This document shows, in pieces, positions 35,473-43,955 of a stretch of DNA of 56,099 nucleotides; position 1 is the stretch's first letter, and each line of letters opens with the position of its first letter. This DNA comes from Dyella sp. EPa41 (lineage in GTDB: Bacteria > Pseudomonadota > Gammaproteobacteria > Xanthomonadales > Rhodanobacteraceae). The stretch is from assembly GCF_016586165.1 (NCBI RefSeq), contig NZ_BCPR01000028.1, positions 1 to 56,099 of the forward strand. Direction: 5' to 3'. The notes under the pieces are model-generated. The model saw only the letters and a program-made list of their open reading frames with translations, was not told the DNA's origin and did no database searches. Position numbers and translations under genes: made by a program.

Positions 35473-35657
35473 AACGCGGCCTTGAACAAGGCGAGAATCA
35501 CCGCCGACGCATGTTGCGTGTGCGGCAGGACCTCTGCGTCCTTGCCTTGCAAATGGGAGAGCGATTCGCTGATGAAACGCAGGTTCGTCAGGGCGGATAT
35601 CACGGAGTCGAAGAGCTCGCGCGAGATCGTCACGTGGGTGGTGATGAGTTCAGTCAT
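35469..35657 (-). CDS. 62-residue protein coupled to the XRE gene
   Basis: Short protein M-T-E-L-I-T-T-H-V-T-I-S-R, mostly helical and amphipathic, with no signal or transmembrane segment. It overlaps the XRE gene start by TTGA. Pseudomonads and relatives have similar tiny helical proteins before XRE genes, but I cannot name a family. A weak ribosome site lies upstream. Existence is supported mainly by the tight overlap. Confidence 0.5.
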   Translation of the reverse strand: MTELITTHVTISRELFDSVISALTNLRFISESLSHLQGKDAEVLPHTQHASAVILALFKAAF

Positions 35658-35827
35658 GACATTGCTCGTTGCACAAGGGCCGGTTCCGCGCCGATGCCAT
35701 CCGGTATCCGCGCACCGGTCATGCAAGAACCTGGGTACGACCATTGGTCGCAACAAGACCGTTGCGACAAAGCGCCTCGCTTCTGCGACTCACGCACGAA
35801 GACATTGAGACGGGTGGCAGTGGCAGC

Positions 35828-36784
35828 TCAACCGTGCGACGGCGCGTAAGCCTGCAAGGGCACCTGGTAAATCCGGCCATGCGTCTTGGCGCCGGAACCG
35901 CCATCGGCCTCGAAATAAAGCGTCTTGAGATCAGGACTCAGGCGGGCTTCGATGCCTTCAAGCTGTGGATCGAGTGCTTGCGGTTCGGTCCACGTGCCGT
36001 TCTTCCGGTAGGCAATGAACAGCAACGACTGGTTTGTGGAGGCCGGTGGGCGATTGGCCGAGAAGACAAGAAACGATTCGTCCGGCGCCACCGCCACATC
36101 GTAGCCCGGATGTGTCCCATCGCTGATCGACAACGCGACGGGCGCATCGAAACCCGCGCCCCTGGCCTGCGCACGATAGACGTGACTCTTCTTCGTCACC
36201 GGATCCGGCTGGTTGAAGTAGATGCTGCCGTCGCCAGCGACAGCGGGCGAATAGATGGCCGAATGGCTGTTGATGATGTCGGGAAGCCGCACGGGCTCGC
36301 CCCACCCATCACCGCGGCGATCGACCCGCCAGATATTGCCGCCCTTTCCCGGCTGCGATTGCCCGCCAAAATAGCCCGTGAGGGCTTCACCGCCAGCCGT
36401 CGCGGGCCGATTGGAAACAAACACCAGGTAAGAACCGTCGGGTGCCATGGCAGGTTCGATGTCACGCCACTTGCCCGAGAACGGCGCCACTCGCGGCTTG
36501 GACCAGACGCCGTCTTGCAGCGTGGCCATCATGATCGTGATCGCGCCGTCCCGATGGGTGAAGAACACCGTCTTGCCATCGGGCGTGAACGCCGGCGCCG
36601 AATCGTCACCGTCGGGCCATGCAGCCTCCGGCTGGAAGAGCATGCGCGACGGGGCCGCCGTGGCCTTCGAGTCCGGTGGCCCGGACAGCGTTGCCGCCAA
36701 CGCAGGCAAAGCGCCAAGCGCCAAGACGATGCCAGGCAAGAACATCCCGCATAGAAGAGCCGCGCCCCGTACCCCGCTTGCCAT
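35828..36784 (-). CDS. exported PD40 (TolB-like) beta-propeller protein
   Basis: 318 residues with a signal peptide (cleavage near A-L-A-A, about residue 31). The body has repeated PD40/WD40-like blades: S-A-P-A-F-T-P-D-G-K-T-V-F-F-T, E-P-A-M-A-P-D-G-S-Y-L-V-F-V-S-N-R, D-V-A-V-A-P-D-E-S-F-L-V-F-S-A-N-R and A-R-L-S-P-D-L-K-T-L-Y-F. Periplasmic propeller, perhaps binding a ligand or partner. GTGAGG precedes ATG 36784. Single gene. Confidence 0.87.
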   Translation of the reverse strand: MASGVRGAALLCGMFLPGIVLALGALPALAATLSGPPDSKATAAPSRMLFQPEAAWPDGDDSAPAFTPDGKTVFFTHRDGAITIMMATLQDGVWSKPRVAPFSGKWRDIEPAMAPDGSYLVFVSNRPATAGGEALTGYFGGQSQPGKGGNIWRVDRRGDGWGEPVRLPDIINSHSAIYSPAVAGDGSIYFNQPDPVTKKSHVYRAQARGAGFDAPVALSISDGTHPGYDVAVAPDESFLVFSANRPPASTNQSLLFIAYRKNGTWTEPQALDPQLEGIEARLSPDLKTLYFEADGGSGAKTHGRIYQVPLQAYAPSHG

Positions 36785-37195
36785 ACAGACCTCACCTTGC
36801 ATCCGCCTTCAGATGGAACGCCGACCTTCAGGCCTGCGCATGGATGCCGACCTTGGCGATGCTGGCATGCAGGAGCAAGCAGGACGTGATAAAGGGTTGC
36901 CGGCAATGGACGAGCGGCGTTCCACGCGTCACGGGCGGCACGGGCAACATGGCAGCGATGCCCTGGCTTTCGCCTCCGGCGCCAGGGGGTGTAACGCATC
37001 CGCAACGCCGGGCATCCGGGATACCCGATCGTGGCTTGAGGCCACGCCTGTCTTGGCGCACATTCGCCCCAGGGGCTCAGGACCGATGGAATCTCATGTC
37101 AAGCGCGTGCCGCCGATGCCGACGGCCACGCAAGGTCGGGCCCTCGCTTGCCGCACACACGTCTGTTCCTGTGACAACCTCAAAGGAGAGTGCCC
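36785..37195. other. 411-bp gap between divergent genes, no gene supported
   Basis: Holds the 5' regions of two divergent genes. No protein-like frame and no clear promoter pair were recognised. Confidence 0.4.
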
Positions 37196-37684
37196 GTGAA
37201 CACCCCGCTAGGCTGGTTTACCGCCTTCCATACGTTTCTCAGTCTTTTGGCCATCGGTTTCGGCCTGTGGGCCGTTCGCGACCTGATGCGGGGGCGCATG
37301 CGCTCGAGTGCCATCACCGTGTTTCTTGCCACGGCCATCCTCACCAGCGTCACGGGATTTTTCTTTCCCTACCACGGCCCGACGCCAGCCATTGCCGTGG
37401 GCGTGATCGCGCTCATCGTGCTGGGGTGGACGCTCTATGCGCGACGCCACGCCAACCGGCCGGGTTTTGGTGGCGCACAGTTCCCCATTGGCATGGTGGT
37501 CAGCGAATACTTCCTGGTGTTTGTCCTGGTCGCGCAGATCTTTGCCAAGGCACCTGCGCTCGCGGCGCTGCCACCGGACCTGCAGAAGAAATTTTTCGGT
37601 GCAACGCAACTCGTCGTGCTGGCGATCTTCGTGGTGGTGGCCATCCGCACCACACGCTCGTTTCGCCTCCGAGCCACCGCCTGA
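37196..37684 (+). CDS. four-helix inner-membrane protein
   Basis: 162-residue membrane protein with about four hydrophobic helices (near residues 8-27, 37-58, 64-82 and 98-120, with a final one near 137-155 possible). G-F-F-F-P-Y-H-G-P-T-P lies between helices two and three. Start GTG 37196 is set by the strong ribosome site AAGGAG 7 nt upstream. No known family; similar small membrane proteins occur in Proteobacteria. Single gene, convergent with the GNAT gene. Confidence 0.8.
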   Translation: MNTPLGWFTAFHTFLSLLAIGFGLWAVRDLMRGRMRSSAITVFLATAILTSVTGFFFPYHGPTPAIAVGVIALIVLGWTLYARRHANRPGFGGAQFPIGMVVSEYFLVFVLVAQIFAKAPALAALPPDLQKKFFGATQLVVLAIFVVVAIRTTRSFRLRATA

Positions 37685-37695
37685 AAGCTGGCTGG

Positions 37696-38232
37696 TCAGA
37701 GATCCCGCATGACCGACCGCAACGAATAGTCATCCGGGACAGGGAGGTCCCGGAAACCAAGCTGCAAAGCCAAGGCACGCATGCCCGTATTCGTGGCCAG
37801 CACCGTACCTTCCATGCGACGCACGTGACGCCTGCGCGCGATATCCATCAGAAGGCACATGAGCTGCCGCGCCAGCCCAAGGCGATGCCAGTCATCGGCG
37901 ACCGTGACGGCAAACTCGCATGCCTCGCCGGTGTCATCGGTGACGTAGCGTGCGCCACCGACCATGGATTGGTCCGAACCTTCCCCGCTCAACGCCACCC
38001 ATGCCACCACATGCCCGTAGGGACCGGCTGCCCGTGGCCGCAGGATATCGACCGGCACGGACCGCACCGCATGGAAGAAGCGTGAATAGCGAGCCTCCTT
38101 GCACAACCGGTCGAAAGCATCGTCCAGCATGTCTTCGTCTTCGGGCCGTATCTCGCGCACGAGTACGGTCCGGCCATCCCGCAAGGCCAGGATCCGGGGA
38201 CAGATACGATCATGGCAATCGTCGTGCTGCAT
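37696..38232 (-). CDS. GNAT-family acetyltransferase
   Basis: 178-residue acetyl-CoA-dependent N-acetyltransferase. It starts L-R-D-G-R-T-V-L-V-R-E-I-R-P-E-D-E, as do the GNAT domains of protein lysine acetyltransferases (Pat/PatZ), then E-F-A-V-T-V-A-D-D-W-H-R-L-G-L-A-R-Q-L, the acetyl-CoA pyrophosphate loop (Q/R-x-x-G-x-A). A stand-alone domain without the acyl-CoA-synthetase-like half. The target may be protein lysine or a small molecule. No good ribosome site before ATG 38232. Confidence 0.87.
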   Translation of the reverse strand: MQHDDCHDRICPRILALRDGRTVLVREIRPEDEDMLDDAFDRLCKEARYSRFFHAVRSVPVDILRPRAAGPYGHVVAWVALSGEGSDQSMVGGARYVTDDTGEACEFAVTVADDWHRLGLARQLMCLLMDIARRRHVRRMEGTVLATNTGMRALALQLGFRDLPVPDDYSLRSVMRDL

Positions 38233-38602
38233 TCGCGTCGATGCATGGCGTGGAACGGCCAGGACACACGATAGCGACGCCCTTGGGGCCGCAACCGGAA
38301 AGATGGGCCGATAGAGCTTGCACGCGCCGTGAAAGGACGCGCCACGGTATTTCTACCTAGTTCGCCAGGTACCGCTTGATCCTGTTCTCTTCGGACCGCC
38401 CGCAGCTTGTGATGCCCACAGAACACGCAAGCGAAGTCTTCCCTGCATCACTATCACCGCCGCCCCTTCCCCGTGATCGCCGACGTAACCCGACAGGCGC
38501 GCCATTCGAATAACTGAGGACCGACACGTTCGGTCGCTGTCGGCGAACTGGCGCGGCAATTGACGTTGCCGCAATTACCTACGCTCACATCGGGGAAAAA
38601 TC
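38233..38602. other. 370-bp intergenic region between divergent genes, with a leader hairpin
   Basis: No gene supported. A perfect 7-bp stem GCGGCAA-TTGACG-TTGCCGC (38553-38572) ends 30 bp before the YncE-like start and may form in its leader, or be an operator; it includes TTGACG. Confidence 0.4.
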
Positions 38603-39649
38603 ATGAACAAGGCAATCCTGGGATCAGCGCTGCTGGGTTTGATGGTGGCCGGATCCGCCCATGCGCAGCCTGGCGAAGACTGGAACAACGACGATCTCAT
38701 CGTCACCGCATCGAACGCGGCCAACAATGCATTGCTGGTCTACAACACGCACGGCGTGCTGGTCGAACAGACCCAAACCGGAGGCACGGGCGGCGTGACC
38801 GGCAACGCAGGCGGCATCGCGCAGAATCACGACCTGCTCGCCGTCGTCAATTTCGGATCGGGCAATGTGTCGATTTTCCGAAAGAACAGCGGCGCCGCTC
38901 CGCTGCAATTGAGCAAACTCGTGCCGGCGATCACCAACCCGGTCAGCGTCGCCTTCGGCGGCCACCATCTCTACATCCTGACCGCCAATGACATCGAATC
39001 GCATCCCATCGATCGGTATGGCGTCAGCCCGGTAGCCGACGGCAGCGCCCGACTGCTTCATGCCGACGGCTCCGCAGCCCAGGTGGGCGTCCTCGGCGGG
39101 CAACTGATCATCTCCGAGAAGAGCAACGCCATCGAGACGGTCAATCTCACGAGCAACGGAGCAGTTACGGGAACGACGCACCTGGTGGCCAATATCCCCG
39201 CGAACGTGAATGCCCCCTTCGGGCTTGCCACGCGCGGCGACAATGCCTACGTGACCATTGCACACGCCAACGAAATCAGCCTCGTGCGCAACGATACCGT
39301 GCTGGCTGTCACGGGCTCCGGTACGCAGATGGCGCCGTGCTGGGTCACGCTGGATGGGCCGTACCTTTTCTCGGCCAATTCACCCAGCCACTCGGTGTCG
39401 CGCTACGTGGTGTCCGGACACAAGATCGTGCAGGACGAAGCTGTCGTGGCATCGTTCAGCGGCGCCCCGACCGACATCACCTATGGCGACAACCTCGCTG
39501 CGGTCGTTGACAGCGACGGCTCCGCGTCGCATGTCTCCATCTTCAACGTCGACGGCGATGGCGACTTCAACCTCAAGAACCGCGTCACCATCAACAGCAC
39601 TGCCACCAACGGCATCGCCATTGTCCGGGCCGACGATCTCGATGACTGA
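38603..39649 (+). CDS. exported YncE/lactonase-like beta-propeller protein
   Basis: 348 residues with a signal peptide (cleavage A-H-A-Q, about residue 22). Repeats of the type L-L-A-V-V-N-F-G-S-G-N-V-S-I-F-R and H-S-V-S-R-Y-V-V-S-G-H mark a seven-bladed propeller like YncE or 6-phosphogluconolactonase-fold proteins. A Gly/Thr-rich loop Q-T-G-G-T-G-G-V-T-G lies near residue 55. Probably periplasmic; activity unknown. GGGGA precedes ATG 38603. Confidence 0.85.
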   Translation: MNKAILGSALLGLMVAGSAHAQPGEDWNNDDLIVTASNAANNALLVYNTHGVLVEQTQTGGTGGVTGNAGGIAQNHDLLAVVNFGSGNVSIFRKNSGAAPLQLSKLVPAITNPVSVAFGGHHLYILTANDIESHPIDRYGVSPVADGSARLLHADGSAAQVGVLGGQLIISEKSNAIETVNLTSNGAVTGTTHLVANIPANVNAPFGLATRGDNAYVTIAHANEISLVRNDTVLAVTGSGTQMAPCWVTLDGPYLFSANSPSHSVSRYVVSGHKIVQDEAVVASFSGAPTDITYGDNLAAVVDSDGSASHVSIFNVDGDGDFNLKNRVTINSTATNGIAIVRADDLDD

Positions 39650-39658
39650 TCGACACGC

Positions 39659-39690
39659 CGCGCCGGGGACGAACCGCGCTCCCCGACGCG
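39659..39690. terminator. hairpin between convergent genes
   Basis: CGCGCCGGGGA (39659-39669) and TCCCCGACGCG (39680-39690) form an 11-bp stem with one mismatch/wobble and a 10-nt loop, placed just after the YncE-like stop and before the end of the opposing NTF2 gene. Confidence 0.5.
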
Positions 39691-39726
39691 GCTGCCCATC
39701 ACCCAGGGGCGATGACGCGGGAACGG

Positions 39727-40200
39727 CTACTTTGCAGGACAATCCACGCGATTGTCCTGCACCGCGATGATCTGCCACTTCCCGTTGCGCCGCATCCACA
39801 TGTCCGTCCACACCAGGCAACGGCGCTCGTGACTGGAGTCCGGCAACGCCACCGTTTTGGACTCCGATCCATACACGACCGCGACATCGGCAGAGAAGAA
39901 GCGCACATCCGCGCTATCCAGTCGACAGTCGGTGGACCACGGCGTCTTGGGATCATAAGCAGGCGCGCTGGCCGGCTTTCCATAACGCAAGCCCTTGGGC
40001 GCCGTTCCCTGGAAGTCGTTGGCGAGAATCTCCGATGCGACCCACTCGCCACCGCAGGCCATGTTGGCCCAGGCTCTTTCCTTGGCGATCATCCACTGTG
40101 CCGTGGCCCCATCCTTGGCCGGCATGTCGTCTGCGAACGCGGCGCCGGTGCGCATCAAGGCAAGCGCGAGTACGGCCATGCGGATCACATGACTGGTCAT
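39727..40200 (-). CDS. exported NTF2-fold (DUF4440-like) protein
   Basis: 157 residues with a signal peptide (cleavage A-F-A-D, about residue 24). The mature part has the NTF2 pattern: A-K-E-R-A-W-A-N at the first helix, V-R-F-F-S-A-D-V-A-V-V-Y-G-S-E-S and a final W-M-R-R-N-G-K-W-Q-I-I-A-V-Q-D-N-R. Two cysteine pairs could form disulfides. GGGGGAA precedes ATG 40200. One of three exported NTF2-fold proteins in the window; divergent in sequence from the others, so not a recent duplicate. Confidence 0.83.
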   Translation of the reverse strand: MTSHVIRMAVLALALMRTGAAFADDMPAKDGATAQWMIAKERAWANMACGGEWVASEILANDFQGTAPKGLRYGKPASAPAYDPKTPWSTDCRLDSADVRFFSADVAVVYGSESKTVALPDSSHERRCLVWTDMWMRRNGKWQIIAVQDNRVDCPAK

Positions 40201-40386
40201 CTTTCCCCCTTGCATCACTTTGAGTCCCCGGTGGCCCCACCCGGCCCGAGTCGAGAGCGGGCCCGAGGATCTTGCCATGCACTCACGATTGGCAACATTC
40301 GCCAGCCTCGCGATGAGCACTGGCCAAGAGGCCTCCGCGTGGGCGTCAACCGGGCGACCGACCCGTGACCCGCGACGCCTCCGCAC

Positions 40387-41373
40387 TCAGGATGTCCATT
40401 GCTCGGTGTAGGCATAGCGCGTGGGCCGCAACGACATGTATTGCACGACGCGTGGGCGGTTGGAACGGTTCGGACTGCTGCCATGCGGCAGCAGGTGGTG
40501 CCAGATGATCATGTCGCCGCGCTTCGCGGCGATCGGCTTCATCGTCAAAGTGCGCCTTGCATGCTCATGGATGCTCTGCCCGGCGGGGACACTCTTCAGC
40601 CACTGCTTCAGCGTGCGGTGAAAGCCCGGCACGCAACTGAACGCGCCTTGGTTCTCGGCGACGTCGGCGAGATAGAGGATGCCTTGCAACTCCAGGCAGT
40701 GCGGCTCGGCAAGCGTGGCATCCCAATGCAAGTGGGGCCCAGGGAACCGCCAGCCCTCGCTTTCCGGCGGATTGAATCCACCCTGGTCGATGGTGACCCA
40801 GAGATCCTCGCGCCCCCACAGCTGGGCATGGGCCTTGTGGATACGTGGCGCATGACGGTTGGCCACGAGCGCCGGATGCCGCAATAGCGGCACCCAGATG
40901 GAATGACCCAGCGATGTGCGATACCACGATGCCGGGTCGTCGCGGCTCATCCCCAGGAAATCGTAGATGGCCGTCTCCGCGAGCTCCGCCGCTTCCGGGC
41001 TGATGGCGTTGCGCAGGATGACGTAGCCGTGCTCATCCCAGTGCGCAAGGTCTTCCGCGCTCAAGCCTTCGACGTGATCGAGGTTGCCGACCTCCGCGCC
41101 GACGGCCTCGCCCGCGAGTGCGCGACGCAGACGAGACAGCGAAGCCTCCGTCAGGCCGCCGCCATTGCGCTCCCCTACCCATGCCTCGAATTGCTCATGA
41201 CTCGGCCGCTCTTGGTGCAGATAGCGCAGGGTTTCCAGCACATTGAGACCTAGCCCGGCCAGCAAGGTCTTCACGACATCCTGTGGCAGCGGATCGACCG
41301 TTCCCGGCGCGCAATGGGATGCCCAATAAGTACGCAACTCTTCGATACCAAGGCTTGCCAGCGCATCAACCAT
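40387..41373 (-). CDS. phytanoyl-CoA dioxygenase-family protein
   Basis: 328-residue Fe(II)/2-oxoglutarate-dependent oxygenase of the PhyH family. The iron triad is H-W-D (His216/Asp218) and a distal His297 in L-L-P-H-G-S-S, with the 2OG-binding Arg following in N-R-P-R. G-H-S-I-W-V-P and G-A-F-S-C-V-P-G-F-H-R are typical blocks. The N-terminal 100 residues form a helical extension not in small PhyH proteins. ATG 41373 is chosen for GAAGGA just upstream; a GTG four codons earlier is possible. Substrate unknown; single gene. Confidence 0.9.
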   Translation of the reverse strand: MVDALASLGIEELRTYWASHCAPGTVDPLPQDVVKTLLAGLGLNVLETLRYLHQERPSHEQFEAWVGERNGGGLTEASLSRLRRALAGEAVGAEVGNLDHVEGLSAEDLAHWDEHGYVILRNAISPEAAELAETAIYDFLGMSRDDPASWYRTSLGHSIWVPLLRHPALVANRHAPRIHKAHAQLWGREDLWVTIDQGGFNPPESEGWRFPGPHLHWDATLAEPHCLELQGILYLADVAENQGAFSCVPGFHRTLKQWLKSVPAGQSIHEHARRTLTMKPIAAKRGDMIIWHHLLPHGSSPNRSNRPRVVQYMSLRPTRYAYTEQWTS

Positions 41374-41480
41374 CGCGTCCTTCACCCATTGAAAATTCGT
41401 CCCTTCCCAGGCGCCCAGCCGATGCCGCGCGCCCTCCCCTACCGTGAGTCGATGAGCTGCCGACGAGCTTAGATGTTTTT

Positions 41481-42497
41481 TCAGTCCCCTGGCTTTTTCA
41501 AGACCTTGGCCACGGCCCTGGCAATGGCTTCTGGCTGGTCGAGCTGCATGTCGTGCGATGACCTAGCGACCATTTGCCGTTCGCCTCGGCTGGAGGTGGA
41601 GGCTATCCGGGTCTGGGTTTTGTCCGTCGCCGCTTCGAGTGCCCTGCGGACCTCCGCTGGCGCATCGGCCTGGGCGTCGGAGGCCGCCAGCACGATCAGC
41701 GGAAGTTGGCCAAGGGTTTCCGCGGGAGAGACCGGCTTACTGAAGACGACGGCGTTGTCCTGGAGTTCGGAGAGCAAGGTGCGCCAGAAGGCCGGTTTGT
41801 ATTTGTAGGCAGCGATGGCTGCATTGACCTTGTCGCTGGCAAGCGGATGGGGAGCCCCCATGCACTGCTGCAGTTCGGCAGGCGGCGAGGCAAGCTGGTG
41901 CTTTTCGGCGCCGGCCAGGCATTGGCGAATGAAGTCGAACCGGCGCGCGTTCATCGCCTCTTCGTCCTTCGACCACGCGGGGGCGAAGGCGGCCATGTCC
42001 TGCGCGGGCGGATCGATGAGCACCAATCCGCTGACGTCGTTCGCATGCATCTGGGCATAGCGCCGCACGATGTTGCTACCCAGCGAATGCCCAACCATGA
42101 CCACCGGCGTGCTGATGCCGGCGCGACCGATCAGATCATGGAGGTCCGACACGTCGGCATCGAGGTTGCGGGGCATCGGGCCTTCGTCACTGAAGCCGTA
42201 ACCGGCGCGGTCGTAGGAGCACACCTTGGCGAAGGCCGCGATCAAGGGTTGCACCTTGAACCAGGTGGTGGTGTCGGCGTGCGAGCCTGCCTCCAGGATC
42301 ACCGTCTGCGCCCCCTGCCCGCTGCAGCGGAGATTGAGGTGTCGCCCTTGGCCGATGTCTATCAGCGAGCCCGCCTGTGCATAGCTGTCCGGTATGCGCT
42401 GCGGGACAACCAGGTCGCCGGCAGCCGAGATCGTACAGACACCTGCCACTCCGGCCAGCAGGGCGATGCGAAGCATTCCTCCGGATTTCCTGTTCAC
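41481..42497 (-). CDS. exported alpha/beta hydrolase
   Basis: 338 residues with a signal-like N-terminus. The hydrolase core has S-Y-D-R-A-G-Y-G-F-S-D, the nucleophile elbow G-H-S-L-G-S (Ser138) and a late S-S-H-D-M-Q-L-D-Q-P carrying the catalytic His. The oxyanion region is L-E-A-G-S-H-A-D. Likely a periplasmic esterase or epoxide/haloalkane-type hydrolase; the substrate is unknown. The start is GTG 42497 (GGGGGG upstream); ATG 42476 with GGAGG very close is an alternative giving a shorter signal. Confidence 0.87.
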   Translation of the reverse strand: MNRKSGGMLRIALLAGVAGVCTISAAGDLVVPQRIPDSYAQAGSLIDIGQGRHLNLRCSGQGAQTVILEAGSHADTTTWFKVQPLIAAFAKVCSYDRAGYGFSDEGPMPRNLDADVSDLHDLIGRAGISTPVVMVGHSLGSNIVRRYAQMHANDVSGLVLIDPPAQDMAAFAPAWSKDEEAMNARRFDFIRQCLAGAEKHQLASPPAELQQCMGAPHPLASDKVNAAIAAYKYKPAFWRTLLSELQDNAVVFSKPVSPAETLGQLPLIVLAASDAQADAPAEVRRALEAATDKTQTRIASTSSRGERQMVARSSHDMQLDQPEAIARAVAKVLKKPGD

Positions 42498-42738
42498 GAT
42501 GATCCCCCCTCCATCGGTGGCAGCTCGACGAGCCGACAGGCACCGATGGGGTGGACACAGCCCCGAACGGAAAGTTCTTTGGCCCAGGGAGGGGCACGTT
42601 CCGCGGTGCCATCGGAAGCGTTGCAAGTTGTCCGGACGTCCGAATATCCACCGGGCTGCCCTCGGATCGCCTTCACGGCAGACCACCGGCAACGCCGACC
42701 AGCTGCTTGCGGTGGCAAGTCTTGACCAAGCCGCTCTG

Positions 42739-43194
42739 TCACGGGGCGGTATTGGCCTGGGTGAAGATCACTTGCCAGCGGCCGTCGCGTTTCGCCCATA
42801 CGTCCGCAAACCTGATTCGCGCTGTAAACGGCTTGCCGCGATCCCATCCTTTGACGTCGGCCATGCCACCGAGCACCGCGCCATCCGGCCACACTTTGCT
42901 TACCTGACTGGTAATGGCGAGATACGTGGTCTTGCTACCTGGCGCCACGACATCAGCGATGAATTCCGCCTTGGTCTGGCTCTTGCCATTTGAACCAGCC
43001 AGCGTGTAATCGTCAGCCAGGAGCCTCTCGAGTTCGGCACGGTCAGCTTTGTACTGGGCCAGATCATAGGCGGTCGCAGCGGCCGCGAGGCCCTCTGGCA
43101 ACCCCTGGTAGTCACCGACTTCCTTTCCTGCCCAAGCCTGCGTCGTAACCAGCGCCGCGCAGAAAATCACCCCCTTCCAGTGCCACGGCCGCAT
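42739..43194 (-). CDS. exported NTF2-fold (DUF4440-like) protein
   Basis: 151 residues with a signal peptide (cleavage A-W-A-G, about residue 22). Mature pattern: A-E-L-E-R-L-L-A-D-D-Y-T-L-A-G-S-N-G-K-S-Q-T-K-A-E-F-I and the closing strand W-A-K-R-D-G-R-W-Q-V-I-F-T-Q, as in DUF4440. Third exported NTF2-fold gene here. It lies upstream of the hydrolase gene on the same strand, 241 bp apart, so co-transcription is possible but not shown. Confidence 0.85.
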   Translation of the reverse strand: MRPWHWKGVIFCAALVTTQAWAGKEVGDYQGLPEGLAAAATAYDLAQYKADRAELERLLADDYTLAGSNGKSQTKAEFIADVVAPGSKTTYLAITSQVSKVWPDGAVLGGMADVKGWDRGKPFTARIRFADVWAKRDGRWQVIFTQANTAP

Positions 43195-43429
43195 GGATCG
43201 CCCTCCCCTCCGACAGGTTCCTCAAAAGGTAGCCAGGAACCCCGGCCGCGCAATGACCAGCAAGGCCATAATCGGTGGTGATTTGAAGACCAGTGCAAGT
43301 GTCCGCTACTGGCAATGAGGCGGCCCATGCCATCCCGATTTCTCATCGGCAGCCGCAGAGCCGAGCGGCCCCGCGGACCCAAAGACAAGCATGGCAATAG
43401 CGACGCCAGGCACCGGGCCTCTGGTCAAT

Positions 43430-43875
43430 TTATCGAATGACCTCAAGCGCTCGACGCCAAACCGGTTCGCCAGGAAACGGAATCCGTAGCGAAACGCTCA
43501 TTTTCCTACCTTCAATGGATACCGCGCTCTTCCGGGAAATGCCACGCAAGAAAGCATCAAGCTGCGGGAGCATCTTGCCGTCCATGAAAATCGAGCAGTC
43601 CTCTCCTCGCCGGATCGTTCGCGGAGACTCCAGCCCCGGCCAGGTCTTTGGCCATGCCACAGATTGCCGGGCGCGTAGTGGTAGTCCCACACCATGACCT
43701 CGGCATAGGGCGGTGACCATGTTTCGCTGCCGGGGAAGTTCAGGGAGCAAAGAGTCGCATTGAAGTCGAGAAGCGCCTGGGGAGGCGGGGCAATATTTCG
43801 CTCCCATGGATCGGGCTTGGGTGACTCGCATTCCAGGCCAGCAACATTCGTAGCGCCAGCGAGGCACGCTTTCAT
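43430..43875 (-). pseudogene. frameshifted gene of unknown function
   Basis: Two protein-like stretches lie in different frames of the same strand. The first (from 43875) reads D-P-W-E-R-N-I-A-P-P-P-Q-A-L-L-D-F-N and S-P-P-Y-A-E-V-M-V-W-D-Y-H-Y-A-P-G-N-L-W-H. Near 43650 it must change frame to continue as W-P-G-L-E-S-P-R-T-I-R-R, I-F-M-D-G-K-M-L-P-Q-L-D-A-F-L-R-G-I-S-R and I-P-F-P-G-E-P-V-W-R-R-A, ending at TAA 43430. A single-base indel explains it, either a real mutation or a sequencing error. The N-terminus may also be damaged, as no intact signal peptide is seen. Confidence 0.45.
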
Positions 43876-43955
43876 CGGCCCGGGAGACGGGGCAACCGGT
43901 GGGCCGATGACGCCTGTTGCGATAAGGTGTTCGGACGTTCCCGGTTTCCACGCCC

